Positions 57,391 to 64,000 of a stretch of DNA of 64,000 nucleotides are shown here, piece after piece. The stretch spans positions 1 through 64,000 of the forward strand of contig CAJUNC010000015.1 in the NCBI GenBank assembly GCA_910587695.1, given 5' to 3'. The stretch comes from an uncultured Lactobacillus sp. (GTDB lineage Bacteria; Bacillota; Bacilli; Lactobacillales; Lactobacillaceae). Every line of letters starts with the position of its first letter. The first letter of the stretch is position 1. The position numbers and the translations under genes were made by a program. The notes beneath the pieces are model-generated. The model made no database searches. It worked only from the letters and a program-made list of their open reading frames with translations, and was not told the origin of the DNA.

Positions 57391-57807
57391 ATGGTAAAAG
57401 AACTGGTTAAAAGAGGAGATATCTTCTATGCCGACTTGTCGCCTGTAGTGGGTTCTGAACAAGGTGGGATGCGACCTGTTCTAGTCATTCAAAACAACAT
57501 TGGAAATAAGTTTAGTCCAACAGTGATCGTAGCAGCGATCACGTCGAAGATCTCGAAGCCTAAGATGTTGACCCATGTAGCTTTAAAAGCTGCACCGAAG
57601 GGGAAAAAAGGCCTAGAGAAAGATTCGGTCGTACTACTAGAGCAATTACGCACTTTGGACAAACAACGTCTACGGGATAAGATATCCCATTTAGATGATT
57701 CGACTATGAGGTCGGTCGACTATGCACTCAAAGTAAGTGTTGGGTTGATCGATATACATACACGAAATAATAGCGATAAAAAGCAAGAAAAAACATATAA
57801 TCGCTAA
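57391..57807 (+). CDS. mazF: MazF-family endoribonuclease toxin
   Basis: A 138-residue PemK/MazF toxin that cuts single-stranded RNA at short sequences. The start VKRGDIFYADLSPVVGSEQGGMRPVLVIQNN has the conserved RGDIxYADLxPxxGSEQGGxRPV block, and later PTVIVAAITSK and LLEQLRTLDKQRL are present. The catalytic Arg (RPV) and Thr (AAIT) are intact, so it is likely active. Its C-terminus has a polar tail of about 20 residues. The upstream neighbour is not a recognisable antitoxin. A terminator follows. Confidence 0.92.
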   Translation: MVKELVKRGDIFYADLSPVVGSEQGGMRPVLVIQNNIGNKFSPTVIVAAITSKISKPKMLTHVALKAAPKGKKGLEKDSVVLLEQLRTLDKQRLRDKISHLDDSTMRSVDYALKVSVGLIDIHTRNNSDKKQEKTYNR

Positions 57808-57812
57808 TAAAG

Positions 57813-57844
57813 AGCACCGGTCTAGCAGGAGATCGGTGCCTTTT
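57813..57844 (+). terminator. Terminator after mazF
   Basis: GCACCGGTCT (57814-57823) and AGATCGGTGC (57830-57839) form a stem with one mismatch, then TTTT. Confidence 0.75.
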
Positions 57845-57908
57845 GTTTAAGAGAAGTAGCTCAAAGTTTGATACAATGTAGTTAGATAAATTTGTGAGGT
57901 GGGCATTG

Positions 57909-58550
57909 ATGGAAAAAGACTTTGAATACCAACAAATGCTAGCAGGTGAGCTTTATCTAGCTGGAGGCATCTTACCTGAGCATAAATCGATCCACGGCAA
58001 AAAGATCGCACAACAGATCAATCAAACTTCGATCGCAGATAAAGCTAAGTTAAAGGCACTGGTCAAACAGCTTTTTGGGAAAACGGGTAAAAATTACTAC
58101 GTTACACCACCGGTCTACGTCGATTATGGCAGACATGTGAGCATAGGTGAGAATTTTTATGCCAACATGGATTGCATTTTTTTAGATGTCAATCGGATCA
58201 CGATCGGTAATAATGTAATGCTTGGACCACGAGTCGGACTTTATACTGCTGGTCATCCCTTAGATAGTCAGATCAGAAATGAAGATCAGCTCGAATTTGG
58301 TCTTCCGATCGTGATCGAAGATAATGTATGGCTTGGGGCAAATACCATTGTTTTACCGGGGGTCACGATCGGTAAAAACGCAGTCATTGGCAGTGGAGCA
58401 GTGGTAACCAAGGATATTCCAGCAGATAGTGTAGCTGTTGGTAATCCAGCTAAAGTCATTAAAACGCTGGGAGAAGCCGATCGCAAATATTGGCAGGAAC
58501 AAAAAGATAAATATCTAGCTGCTAAAGAAAAATTTAATAGCTTAGATTAG
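57909..58550 (+). CDS. Sugar O-acetyltransferase (maltose/galactoside acetyltransferase-like)
   Basis: A 213-residue left-handed beta-helix enzyme of the LacA/Maa family that acetylates sugars with acetyl-CoA. The N-terminal helical segment is typical. The hexapeptide repeats run through VSIGENFYANMDCIFLDVNRITIGNNVMLGPRVGLYTAGHP, where the catalytic His is in AGHP. The later IVIEDNVWLGANTIVLPGVTIGKNAVIGSGAVV completes the helix. The substrate is unknown. The start at ATG 57909 has GAGGTGGG upstream. It stands alone before a terminator. Confidence 0.88.
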   Translation: MEKDFEYQQMLAGELYLAGGILPEHKSIHGKKIAQQINQTSIADKAKLKALVKQLFGKTGKNYYVTPPVYVDYGRHVSIGENFYANMDCIFLDVNRITIGNNVMLGPRVGLYTAGHPLDSQIRNEDQLEFGLPIVIEDNVWLGANTIVLPGVTIGKNAVIGSGAVVTKDIPADSVAVGNPAKVIKTLGEADRKYWQEQKDKYLAAKEKFNSLD

Positions 58551-58555
58551 CTTGC

Positions 58556-58599
58556 TAGCAACTGAGTTTTCGGAGATGAAGACTACAGTTGCTATTTTT
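58556..58599 (+). terminator. Terminator after the acetyltransferase
   Basis: TAGCAACTG (58556-58564) and CAGTTGCTA (58585-58593) form a perfect 9-bp stem, followed by TTTTT. Confidence 0.8.
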
Positions 58600-58672
58600 G
58601 TAATAAAGGCTCGAGAATTTCGTGGTATAATATTTTTTATAACGAACAAAAGTTTGATTTAGGGGGTAGACG

Positions 58673-59785
58673 ATGAAATTTTTACATACAGCAGATTGGC
58701 ATATCGGAAAACGACTTCACGAATATCCATTGGTCAAAGAGCAGCAAGATGCTTTAGAACAGATCGCTCAGATCGCTCAAAAAGAGCAAGTCGATGCAAT
58801 AGTCGTTGCTGGTGATCTCTATGATCGCTCTTTACCTAGTGAAGAAGCGGTGACGTTAGTGAATCAAGCCTTAAAAGATTTGAATCTAAAAGCAGATCTT
58901 CCATTGTTAGTGATCAGTGGCAATCATGATTCAGCAGTACGTTTAGCGACAGGTCAAGCGTGGTTCAAGCAAACCAAACTATATCTGCATACTAAGTTAG
59001 CCGAAGCTTTTACCCCGATCGAATTTGAGGATACGCAATTTTTTCTATTACCGTATTTTGAACTTCAAGAAGCGCGTAACTATTTTGCTGATGAAAGCTT
59101 GAATGATCTGACTTCCGCGATGAAATCAGTCGTGGCCAAGTTAAAAACTAAATTTGATCCAGCAAAAAAGCAGGTCTTAGTTGCCCATTTTTTTGCGGCT
59201 GGCAGTTTACGGTCAGATTCAGAGACTAAGATCGAAGTGGGAGGACTTGATTCAGTGTCACCTGAGCTCTTTAGTGATTTTGATCATGTGGCATTAGGAC
59301 ATCTGCATGACAAGAAAGCATTGGATCTGCCAACGGTCAAATACAGTGGGAGTTTACTGAAATATTCGGTGGCTGAAGCTAATAGTCAAAAAGGCGTTTG
59401 GATCGTGGAAACAGAACCTTTTTCGTGTAAATGGATCCCGTTAGATCCGCTCAATGATATCTGCTGTTTGGAGGCTTCGTATGAAGAATTGACGACAAAA
59501 CTTTATCAGACTGTCGCGCAAGATGACTATGTAGCTATTGAATTGACCGATGAGCATGAGATCATTGATGTGATGAATAAATTGCGCAAGTATTATCCGC
59601 GGATAATTGAGTTGAAGCGCAAGAAACGTCTGGTCCACACTAAGCAAGCTGAAAAGATCGAAAGCAAGACCCCGCTGGAGTTATTTACTGATTTCTTTGT
59701 TCAAGCTACTGGTCAAGAACCAACAAAACTCCAACAAAAATGGGCTAAAGAAAGTCTATTGGATCTAGAAAAGGAAGGTGAGTAG
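58673..59785 (+). CDS. sbcD: Nuclease SbcCD subunit D
   Basis: A 370-residue Mre11-type metallophosphoesterase and nuclease subunit of SbcCD, which cuts DNA hairpins and clears protein-bound ends. It begins FLHTADWHIGKRLHEYPL. The metal ligands follow in VVAGDLYDRSLPSEEAV, VISGNHDS and GHLHDK. The C-terminal capping domain is present. It is preceded by AGGGGGT. sbcC begins two bases after its stop region. Confidence 0.94.
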   Translation: MKFLHTADWHIGKRLHEYPLVKEQQDALEQIAQIAQKEQVDAIVVAGDLYDRSLPSEEAVTLVNQALKDLNLKADLPLLVISGNHDSAVRLATGQAWFKQTKLYLHTKLAEAFTPIEFEDTQFFLLPYFELQEARNYFADESLNDLTSAMKSVVAKLKTKFDPAKKQVLVAHFFAAGSLRSDSETKIEVGGLDSVSPELFSDFDHVALGHLHDKKALDLPTVKYSGSLLKYSVAEANSQKGVWIVETEPFSCKWIPLDPLNDICCLEASYEELTTKLYQTVAQDDYVAIELTDEHEIIDVMNKLRKYYPRIIELKRKKRLVHTKQAEKIESKTPLELFTDFFVQATGQEPTKLQQKWAKESLLDLEKEGE

Positions 59786-59787
59786 GG

Positions 59788-62700
59788 ATGCGACCTTTAG
59801 AATTAAAACTCAAAAATTTTGGACCTTATGTGGATGAGACCGTTGATTTTACCCGCTTTGAACAGGCACCGTTGTTTTTGATCACGGGTAAGACAGGGAG
59901 TGGCAAAACAACGATCTTTGATGCAATGTGTTACGCGCTTTTCAATGAAACTTCGGGCAAGAAACGCCAAGCCTTCCAAATGCGTTCTGATTTTGCTAGC
60001 GACAAAAAAGAGACCAGTGTTGAATTTACCTTTGAGCATCAAGGGAAGATCTATTATATCAAGCGTCAGCCAAAACAAGTTTTAGCTGGACGTGGTGGCA
60101 AGCCCGTTGAAAAAAAGGCAAAAGTTGAACTGATCTATCCTGGGCCTGATGAAGAAAAGCTGGCGATCCAAAAGATACCTGAAGCCAGACGTTTTATCGA
60201 TGAGCTGTTACATTTAACGGCAGAACAATTTACCAAGGTCATTTTGTTGCCTCAGGGTGAATTTCGCAATTTTTTATCAGCTGATAGTAAAGAGAAAGAA
60301 GAGGTCTTGCGCAATTTATTTGGCAGTGAACTATTTGAACGCTGGACCGAACAACTCAAGGCAAAATTTAAAGAACAAAATGCAAAATATCAGCAAAAAG
60401 AACAACAACTAATGCTGAGCATGCAACAAGCTGATTTTACCAGTGAGACACAGATCCCTGAACTATGGCTCGAACAGATCAAAAGCTGGCTCGAACAAGT
60501 CAATGCCAAATTGGCAGAGCAAGATGAAGCTCTAAAGCAAGCTAAAAAAGAACACGAACGCTTGCAACATGTTTTGAGTAAACAAGAAGAGCTTCAAAAA
60601 AGCTTCGATCTACTGGCAAAGTTACAAGCTAAGCAAGCTGATCTACTAACCAAAGCCCCTAAACGTGAAGCTTTACGCCAGCAAATAGTTGCTTTGAAAT
60701 GGGCACTGGAACATCGAACAAACTTTGAGCTATTGGAAAATAATAAAGCCACCCTTGTTAAAACTAAACATGATATCCAAAAGACCGAGCAAAGCTATGC
60801 AGAGCTAAAAAAAGAACAGCTAAGTTTGGCTACTAAATTAGCAGAGCACGAAGCTAAGCGTAAAGAAATAGCTGACTATCAGTACCAATATAAGCAATTG
60901 GAGAATAACTTGCCACTATATAAAATAGTCAGCGAGCTTTCGACCGCTCAAGAAGAGGTCGAAGCCAGACAGAGTGTTTTGGCAGCTGAAATTCAAAAAA
61001 CAATGACGACTTTGGATAAAAAGCAAGCAAAGCTAGCTGTTATCAAAAAAAATCAACACACGATCGCAGAACAGATCCAAGAAAAAGGCTCGTTAAAAGC
61101 AAAATTAGAAAGAATAAAGTATCAACAAGCAGAATTGACCGAGCTTTTGAAAAAGCAAGCAGACTTAGATAAGCGTCAAACTAATATTTTAAATTTACAA
61201 AATGAATTGATCGATGAAACGACTATCAGTAAGGAAGCTCGTACTAAGGCCCGCGATTTAGCTAATCAACTGGCGGATCACTATATTGCAGTGGCAGTCA
61301 AAAAGCTTCAAGCAGGTAAACCATGTCCGGTCTGTGGGAGTTTAGATCATCCGGCTCCAGCTAAAGTCAGTGAAGTGACTGGGATCGATGAAGAACAAGT
61401 TGAGCAAGCTAAACAACAGGCCCGTAAATTAGAAGATAAGGTCACCGCTTTACAGGCGCGAATAAATGAGTTTGACGCTGAGACTGTTGAACGACAAAGC
61501 GAATTTGAAACGAAAATGCAGGACTTTTTTGAGAGATATCCCACTTCAAAAAGAGAGTTAGTTCATTTAGAAGTTGAACTGGCACAAACTAAACACGAAT
61601 TGACTCAAGAGATAACGGTACTTACAGCTAAAGAAAAAGAAGCAGTGAGCTTGCAAAAGCAACAGACAACACTGGAGCAAAAAATTACACAAGCACAGAC
61701 AAAGTTGACTGAGTTAAATGAACAAGCCCAAACAGCTCAACTTGATAAGCAGACCTTGATGACGCAATTAGCCGAAAAACAAGCTCAGTTACCAGTAAAG
61801 TATCAGACCAAACAACAAGCCAAGGTACAATTGAGAATTTGGCAACAGAAGATAGATGAGTTTGAAAACCATTTAGCCGACTTAAATGCACATATAAAAC
61901 AAACTGAGCAGTCATTAGTGGCAACTGAGTCCAAGTTAAATGACGCCAAACAACAAGCTCAAGAATCAAAACAAATGATCACCCAAAGACAAGCTGACTT
62001 AGAAGCTGTCTGTGCAGCCAAAAAAGTGACATTAGCGGAATTAAAAGAATTGTTATCACAAAGCGCTCAACTTGAATATTTAGAAAAAACTTTAGCTGAT
62101 CAGCAAAAAGAGATAGATGCTATCGATGGGCAAGTCGAGCTCCTTTCAAAACAAGTAGCTGGCCAAAAACAGCCTGATCTAGAGCAAACTAACGAAGAAT
62201 TATTGCAGGCAAAACAGTCAGAAGCTAAGTTACAGCAGATGGTCGCTGAGCTAGAGCATAAATATAGTTCCAATATCAAATGCTATCACCAAGTAAGATC
62301 GCTTTTTGAACAACAGCAAGCTGAATTTACACAGTTAGGACAGTTAAAGGAGCTAGTCGATGTTGTTACAGGTAAAGGTGAACAAAAATTGGGGTTTGAG
62401 CGCTATATTTTGCAGACCTATCTCAAAGAAGTTTTAATAACAGCCAATGCGCGGCTCGCTTGCTTGACTAATGGTCGCTACGAATTATGCTTAAATGAAG
62501 ATACTGGGCGGGGGGCTTCGAGTACGGGGCTAGAGCTAGATATTTATGATGATAATGTGGGTAAAAGACGTAGCGTCCACACACTTTCAGGCGGAGAGAG
62601 TTTCTTAGCTGCTTTAGCCTTAGCTTTGGCGCTAGGAGAAGTTATCCAAAAGAAGAGTGGAGGGATCGAGATCGAAGCGTTATTTGTCGATGAAGGTTTT

Positions 62701-62880
62701 GGTTCGCTCGATCAAGAAGCTTTACGAGTTGCTTTAGAAACTTTGCAAACGATCGAGGGGAAAGATCGCATGGTCGGGATAATCAGTCACGTTACCGAAT
62801 TACAGGCGCAATTGCCATATCAGTTACAAGTTGTTACTAAAGGTGAGCGGAGTACTTTGCGGTATGTGACGACAATTTAG
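59788..62880 (+). CDS. sbcC: Nuclease SbcCD subunit C (SMC-like ATPase)
   Basis: A 1030-residue Rad50-type ATPase. Walker A is ITGKTGSGKTTIFDAM near residue 33. A long coiled coil (residues of about 200-860, very rich in Gln, Lys and Ala) is broken in the middle by a zinc hook, KPCPVCGSLDHPAP. The signature is HTLSGGESFLAALALALALGEV and Walker B is IEALFVDEGFGSLDQ. It dimerises through the hook and forms a complex with SbcD. AAGGTGAGTAGGG precedes the ATG. The unusually high Gln content of the coil (repeated KQQ and EQQ) may reflect codon drift. Confidence 0.95.
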   Translation: MRPLELKLKNFGPYVDETVDFTRFEQAPLFLITGKTGSGKTTIFDAMCYALFNETSGKKRQAFQMRSDFASDKKETSVEFTFEHQGKIYYIKRQPKQVLAGRGGKPVEKKAKVELIYPGPDEEKLAIQKIPEARRFIDELLHLTAEQFTKVILLPQGEFRNFLSADSKEKEEVLRNLFGSELFERWTEQLKAKFKEQNAKYQQKEQQLMLSMQQADFTSETQIPELWLEQIKSWLEQVNAKLAEQDEALKQAKKEHERLQHVLSKQEELQKSFDLLAKLQAKQADLLTKAPKREALRQQIVALKWALEHRTNFELLENNKATLVKTKHDIQKTEQSYAELKKEQLSLATKLAEHEAKRKEIADYQYQYKQLENNLPLYKIVSELSTAQEEVEARQSVLAAEIQKTMTTLDKKQAKLAVIKKNQHTIAEQIQEKGSLKAKLERIKYQQAELTELLKKQADLDKRQTNILNLQNELIDETTISKEARTKARDLANQLADHYIAVAVKKLQAGKPCPVCGSLDHPAPAKVSEVTGIDEEQVEQAKQQARKLEDKVTALQARINEFDAETVERQSEFETKMQDFFERYPTSKRELVHLEVELAQTKHELTQEITVLTAKEKEAVSLQKQQTTLEQKITQAQTKLTELNEQAQTAQLDKQTLMTQLAEKQAQLPVKYQTKQQAKVQLRIWQQKIDEFENHLADLNAHIKQTEQSLVATESKLNDAKQQAQESKQMITQRQADLEAVCAAKKVTLAELKELLSQSAQLEYLEKTLADQQKEIDAIDGQVELLSKQVAGQKQPDLEQTNEELLQAKQSEAKLQQMVAELEHKYSSNIKCYHQVRSLFEQQQAEFTQLGQLKELVDVVTGKGEQKLGFERYILQTYLKEVLITANARLACLTNGRYELCLNEDTGRGASSTGLELDIYDDNVGKRRSVHTLSGGESFLAALALALALGEVIQKKSGGIEIEALFVDEGFGSLDQEALRVALETLQTIEGKDRMVGIISHVTELQAQLPYQLQVVTKGERSTLRYVTTI

Positions 62881-62899
62881 TTAGATTTGAGGAAAAACG

Positions 62900-63487
62900 A
62901 TGCAATATCGTACACATATAACAGTCTCACTGGCTGTAGGCTTGCCCATGCTAGCCGCAGTCGATCAAGTGACATTTATCAATACTGCGGCGTTAGTCTG
63001 TGGTAGCGTTTTGCCAGATATCGACCATCCAAGGTCATTTATCGGTAAGCGGAGTCAAGTTGTTAGTAAAGTAGCCAATAAAACATTAGGGCATCGTGGA
63101 GCGACACATTCGTTAGTTGTGGCGGCTGGGGTCTACTTGTTGGCTGTATTTATTGCTAAAGCATATTTAACGACTGCGGCAATTCACTTACCTTTTTGGC
63201 TACTGATCGGCTATCTTTTGCATTTAGTCGAAGACAGTTTCTCCAAAAATAGTATCCATTGGTTTTGGCCCTTTTCTAAATTCAAGCGAAGTGCGCGTAA
63301 ACGACTATTTTATTATCGAACAGGGCATGTGAGTGAGTATTTGATCTTAGGTTTTGCGCTATGTCTTTTATTGATCGAGTTGAACTTATTATGGTCAGGT
63401 CGTTTAACAAGTTTATTTGATCATGGCTGGGCAGCTTCACTTAAGCTGTTGATAGCTAAGTTACAGCTTCTTTTCTTGCCACATTGA
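62900..63487 (+). CDS. YdjM-like metal-dependent membrane hydrolase (DUF457)
   Basis: A 195-residue membrane protein of the YdjM/DUF457 family. The conserved His and Asp residues are in THITVSLAVGLP, SVLPDIDHPRSFIGKR, and LGHRGATHSLVV, followed by LHLVEDSFSKNSIHWFWPF. These are likely metal ligands. About four helices. Its biochemical role is not established; in some Gram-negatives the gene is part of the SOS response, and here it lies directly after sbcDC, 19 bases downstream, which is compatible with a link to DNA damage. Confidence 0.8.
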   Translation: MQYRTHITVSLAVGLPMLAAVDQVTFINTAALVCGSVLPDIDHPRSFIGKRSQVVSKVANKTLGHRGATHSLVVAAGVYLLAVFIAKAYLTTAAIHLPFWLLIGYLLHLVEDSFSKNSIHWFWPFSKFKRSARKRLFYYRTGHVSEYLILGFALCLLLIELNLLWSGRLTSLFDHGWAASLKLLIAKLQLLFLPH

Positions 63488-63581
63488 GATACTAAATGTT
63501 TGACATGATAAAGTATTGGATGATTTTTTTTTTCAAATAGCGTATCATCTAAGTGAGAAGTCAATAAGAAAGGATAAGCTA

Positions 63582-63600
63582 TATAATAGCGCAGGTGGAG
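63582..63600 (+). promoter_or_regulatory. Possible promoter -10 box and RBS of the Fur-family gene
   Basis: TATAAT at 63582-63587 lies ten bases before the AGGTGGAG ribosome binding site. The short distance suggests a minimal leader; a clear -35 box is not seen. A TTGACA farther upstream at 63498 may serve another promoter. Confidence 0.35.
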
Positions 63601-63603
63601 CCA

Positions 63604-64000
63604 ATGAAAGATCAAACATTATTAGTATCTTCAGCACAAAAGTTAAAGCAACACGGGGTAAAATCAACACCACAACGCCAAGCGATCTTAGCATATCTGA
63701 TGTGTTCAGATGAGCATCCATCGATCACGATGATCCATCAATATCTGCAAAAGCAAGATATCAAGGTGAGTTTGGCAACTGTGTATAATACTCTCGAATT
63801 GTTGGCAAAGTCTGATCTAGTATCTGAAGTGGCTTTGGATAGTGCGGGGCATGTAAGGTATGATTATTTCGCTAAGCCACACTATCATTTGATCTGCTTA
63901 GAATGTGGCAAGATCGAGGATATTTTTGATGACACTTACTTAGAATTAGAAAAGTTGGCACAGGCTCAAAGTGACTATGAGATCGTCAATAGTCGCTATG
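63604..64000 (+). CDS. Fur/PerR-family metal-dependent regulator (partial)
   Basis: The first 132 codons of a Fur-family protein are in the window. The winged helix is present (HGVKSTPQRQAILAYLMCSDEHPS, then VSLATVYNTLELLAKSDLV), followed by the metal-binding segment YFAKPHYHLICLECGKIEDI with the His pair and a C-x-x-C pair. This fits PerR (peroxide sensor) or Fur/Zur; the C-terminal residues that separate them are outside the window. The start ATG 63604 has AGGTGGAG four bases upstream. It continues past the window end. Confidence 0.85.
   Translation, partial: MKDQTLLVSSAQKLKQHGVKSTPQRQAILAYLMCSDEHPSITMIHQYLQKQDIKVSLATVYNTLELLAKSDLVSEVALDSAGHVRYDYFAKPHYHLICLECGKIEDIFDDTYLELEKLAQAQSDYEIVNSRY

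Noticed and set aside
1..64000. tRNA or rRNA genes
   Set aside because: No cloverleaf with a TTCRANNC-type T arm or CCA end, and no rRNA core segment, was noticed in the intergenic regions. A tRNAscan run would confirm this.

Overview
The window reads as a chromosomal segment of a low-GC Gram-positive lactic acid bacterium of the family Lactobacillaceae, most likely a Ligilactobacillus-type species. The signs are AGGAGG-type ribosome binding sites, many TTG and GTG starts, a YSIRK/LPXTG surface adhesin, cydABCD with a stand-alone menA and ndh but no other quinone or heme genes in view, and an acpS-alr-mazF cluster. The species cannot be fixed from the sequence alone. A striking property is the density of GATC in ordinary genes: 21 by eye in 4021-4980, none in 10081-11040.

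Layout. 1-2500: a minus-strand gene start, then a cysteine-rich leader peptide with a terminator in front of cysK- and cystathionine gamma-lyase-like genes (transsulfuration). 2.5-10 kb: a secreted matrixin-like protease, a GNAT enzyme, topoisomerase III, a DUF454 membrane protein, an unusual SF1 helicase with a repeat-like N-terminus, and cyclopropane fatty acid synthase. 10.1-11.1 kb: an AT-rich, gene-poor stretch with small ORFs and a resolvase relic. 11.2-14.7 kb: DedA, UppP, a CopY-like repressor without copper pumps beside it, UspA and a TetR regulator. 14.8-17 kb: a MarR regulator with a near-perfect operator, and a soluble fumarate-reductase-type flavoprotein. 17-20.2 kb: a large polytopic membrane protein, an overlapping DHFR-like reductase and a PARG-like macrodomain protein that has lost its signature residues. 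20.3-27.1 kb: a heterodimeric ABC exporter with its own palindromic control region, and an OpuA-type osmoprotectant importer on the minus strand.

27.4-33 kb: a 45-residue conserved-looking small protein, a GNAT enzyme, a structured RNA of about 195 nt with its own promoter and terminator, lemA-htpX, murF and cshA. 33.2-42.8 kb: one 3192-residue cell-wall adhesin with five long repeats of about 160 residues, followed by 18 nearly identical 77-residue Rib-like repeats. 43-52.2 kb: a respiratory block (cydABCD, polyprenyl diphosphate synthase, menA, ndh), which would give a bd-type respiratory chain if heme and a naphthoquinone precursor are supplied. 52.4-55.4 kb: lutABC for lactate oxidation. 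55.5-57.8 kb: acpS-alr-(unfamiliar small protein)-mazF. 57.9-64 kb: a sugar O-acetyltransferase, sbcDC, a YdjM-like membrane protein and the start of a Fur/PerR-family regulator cut by the window end.

The most novel-looking items are the Cys-Cys leader peptide attenuator, the unassigned 195-nt RNA, the macrodomain protein that looks catalytically dead, the non-RHH candidate antitoxin beside mazF, the apparent AUC start of the matrixin-like protease, and the GATC bias with its local gaps.
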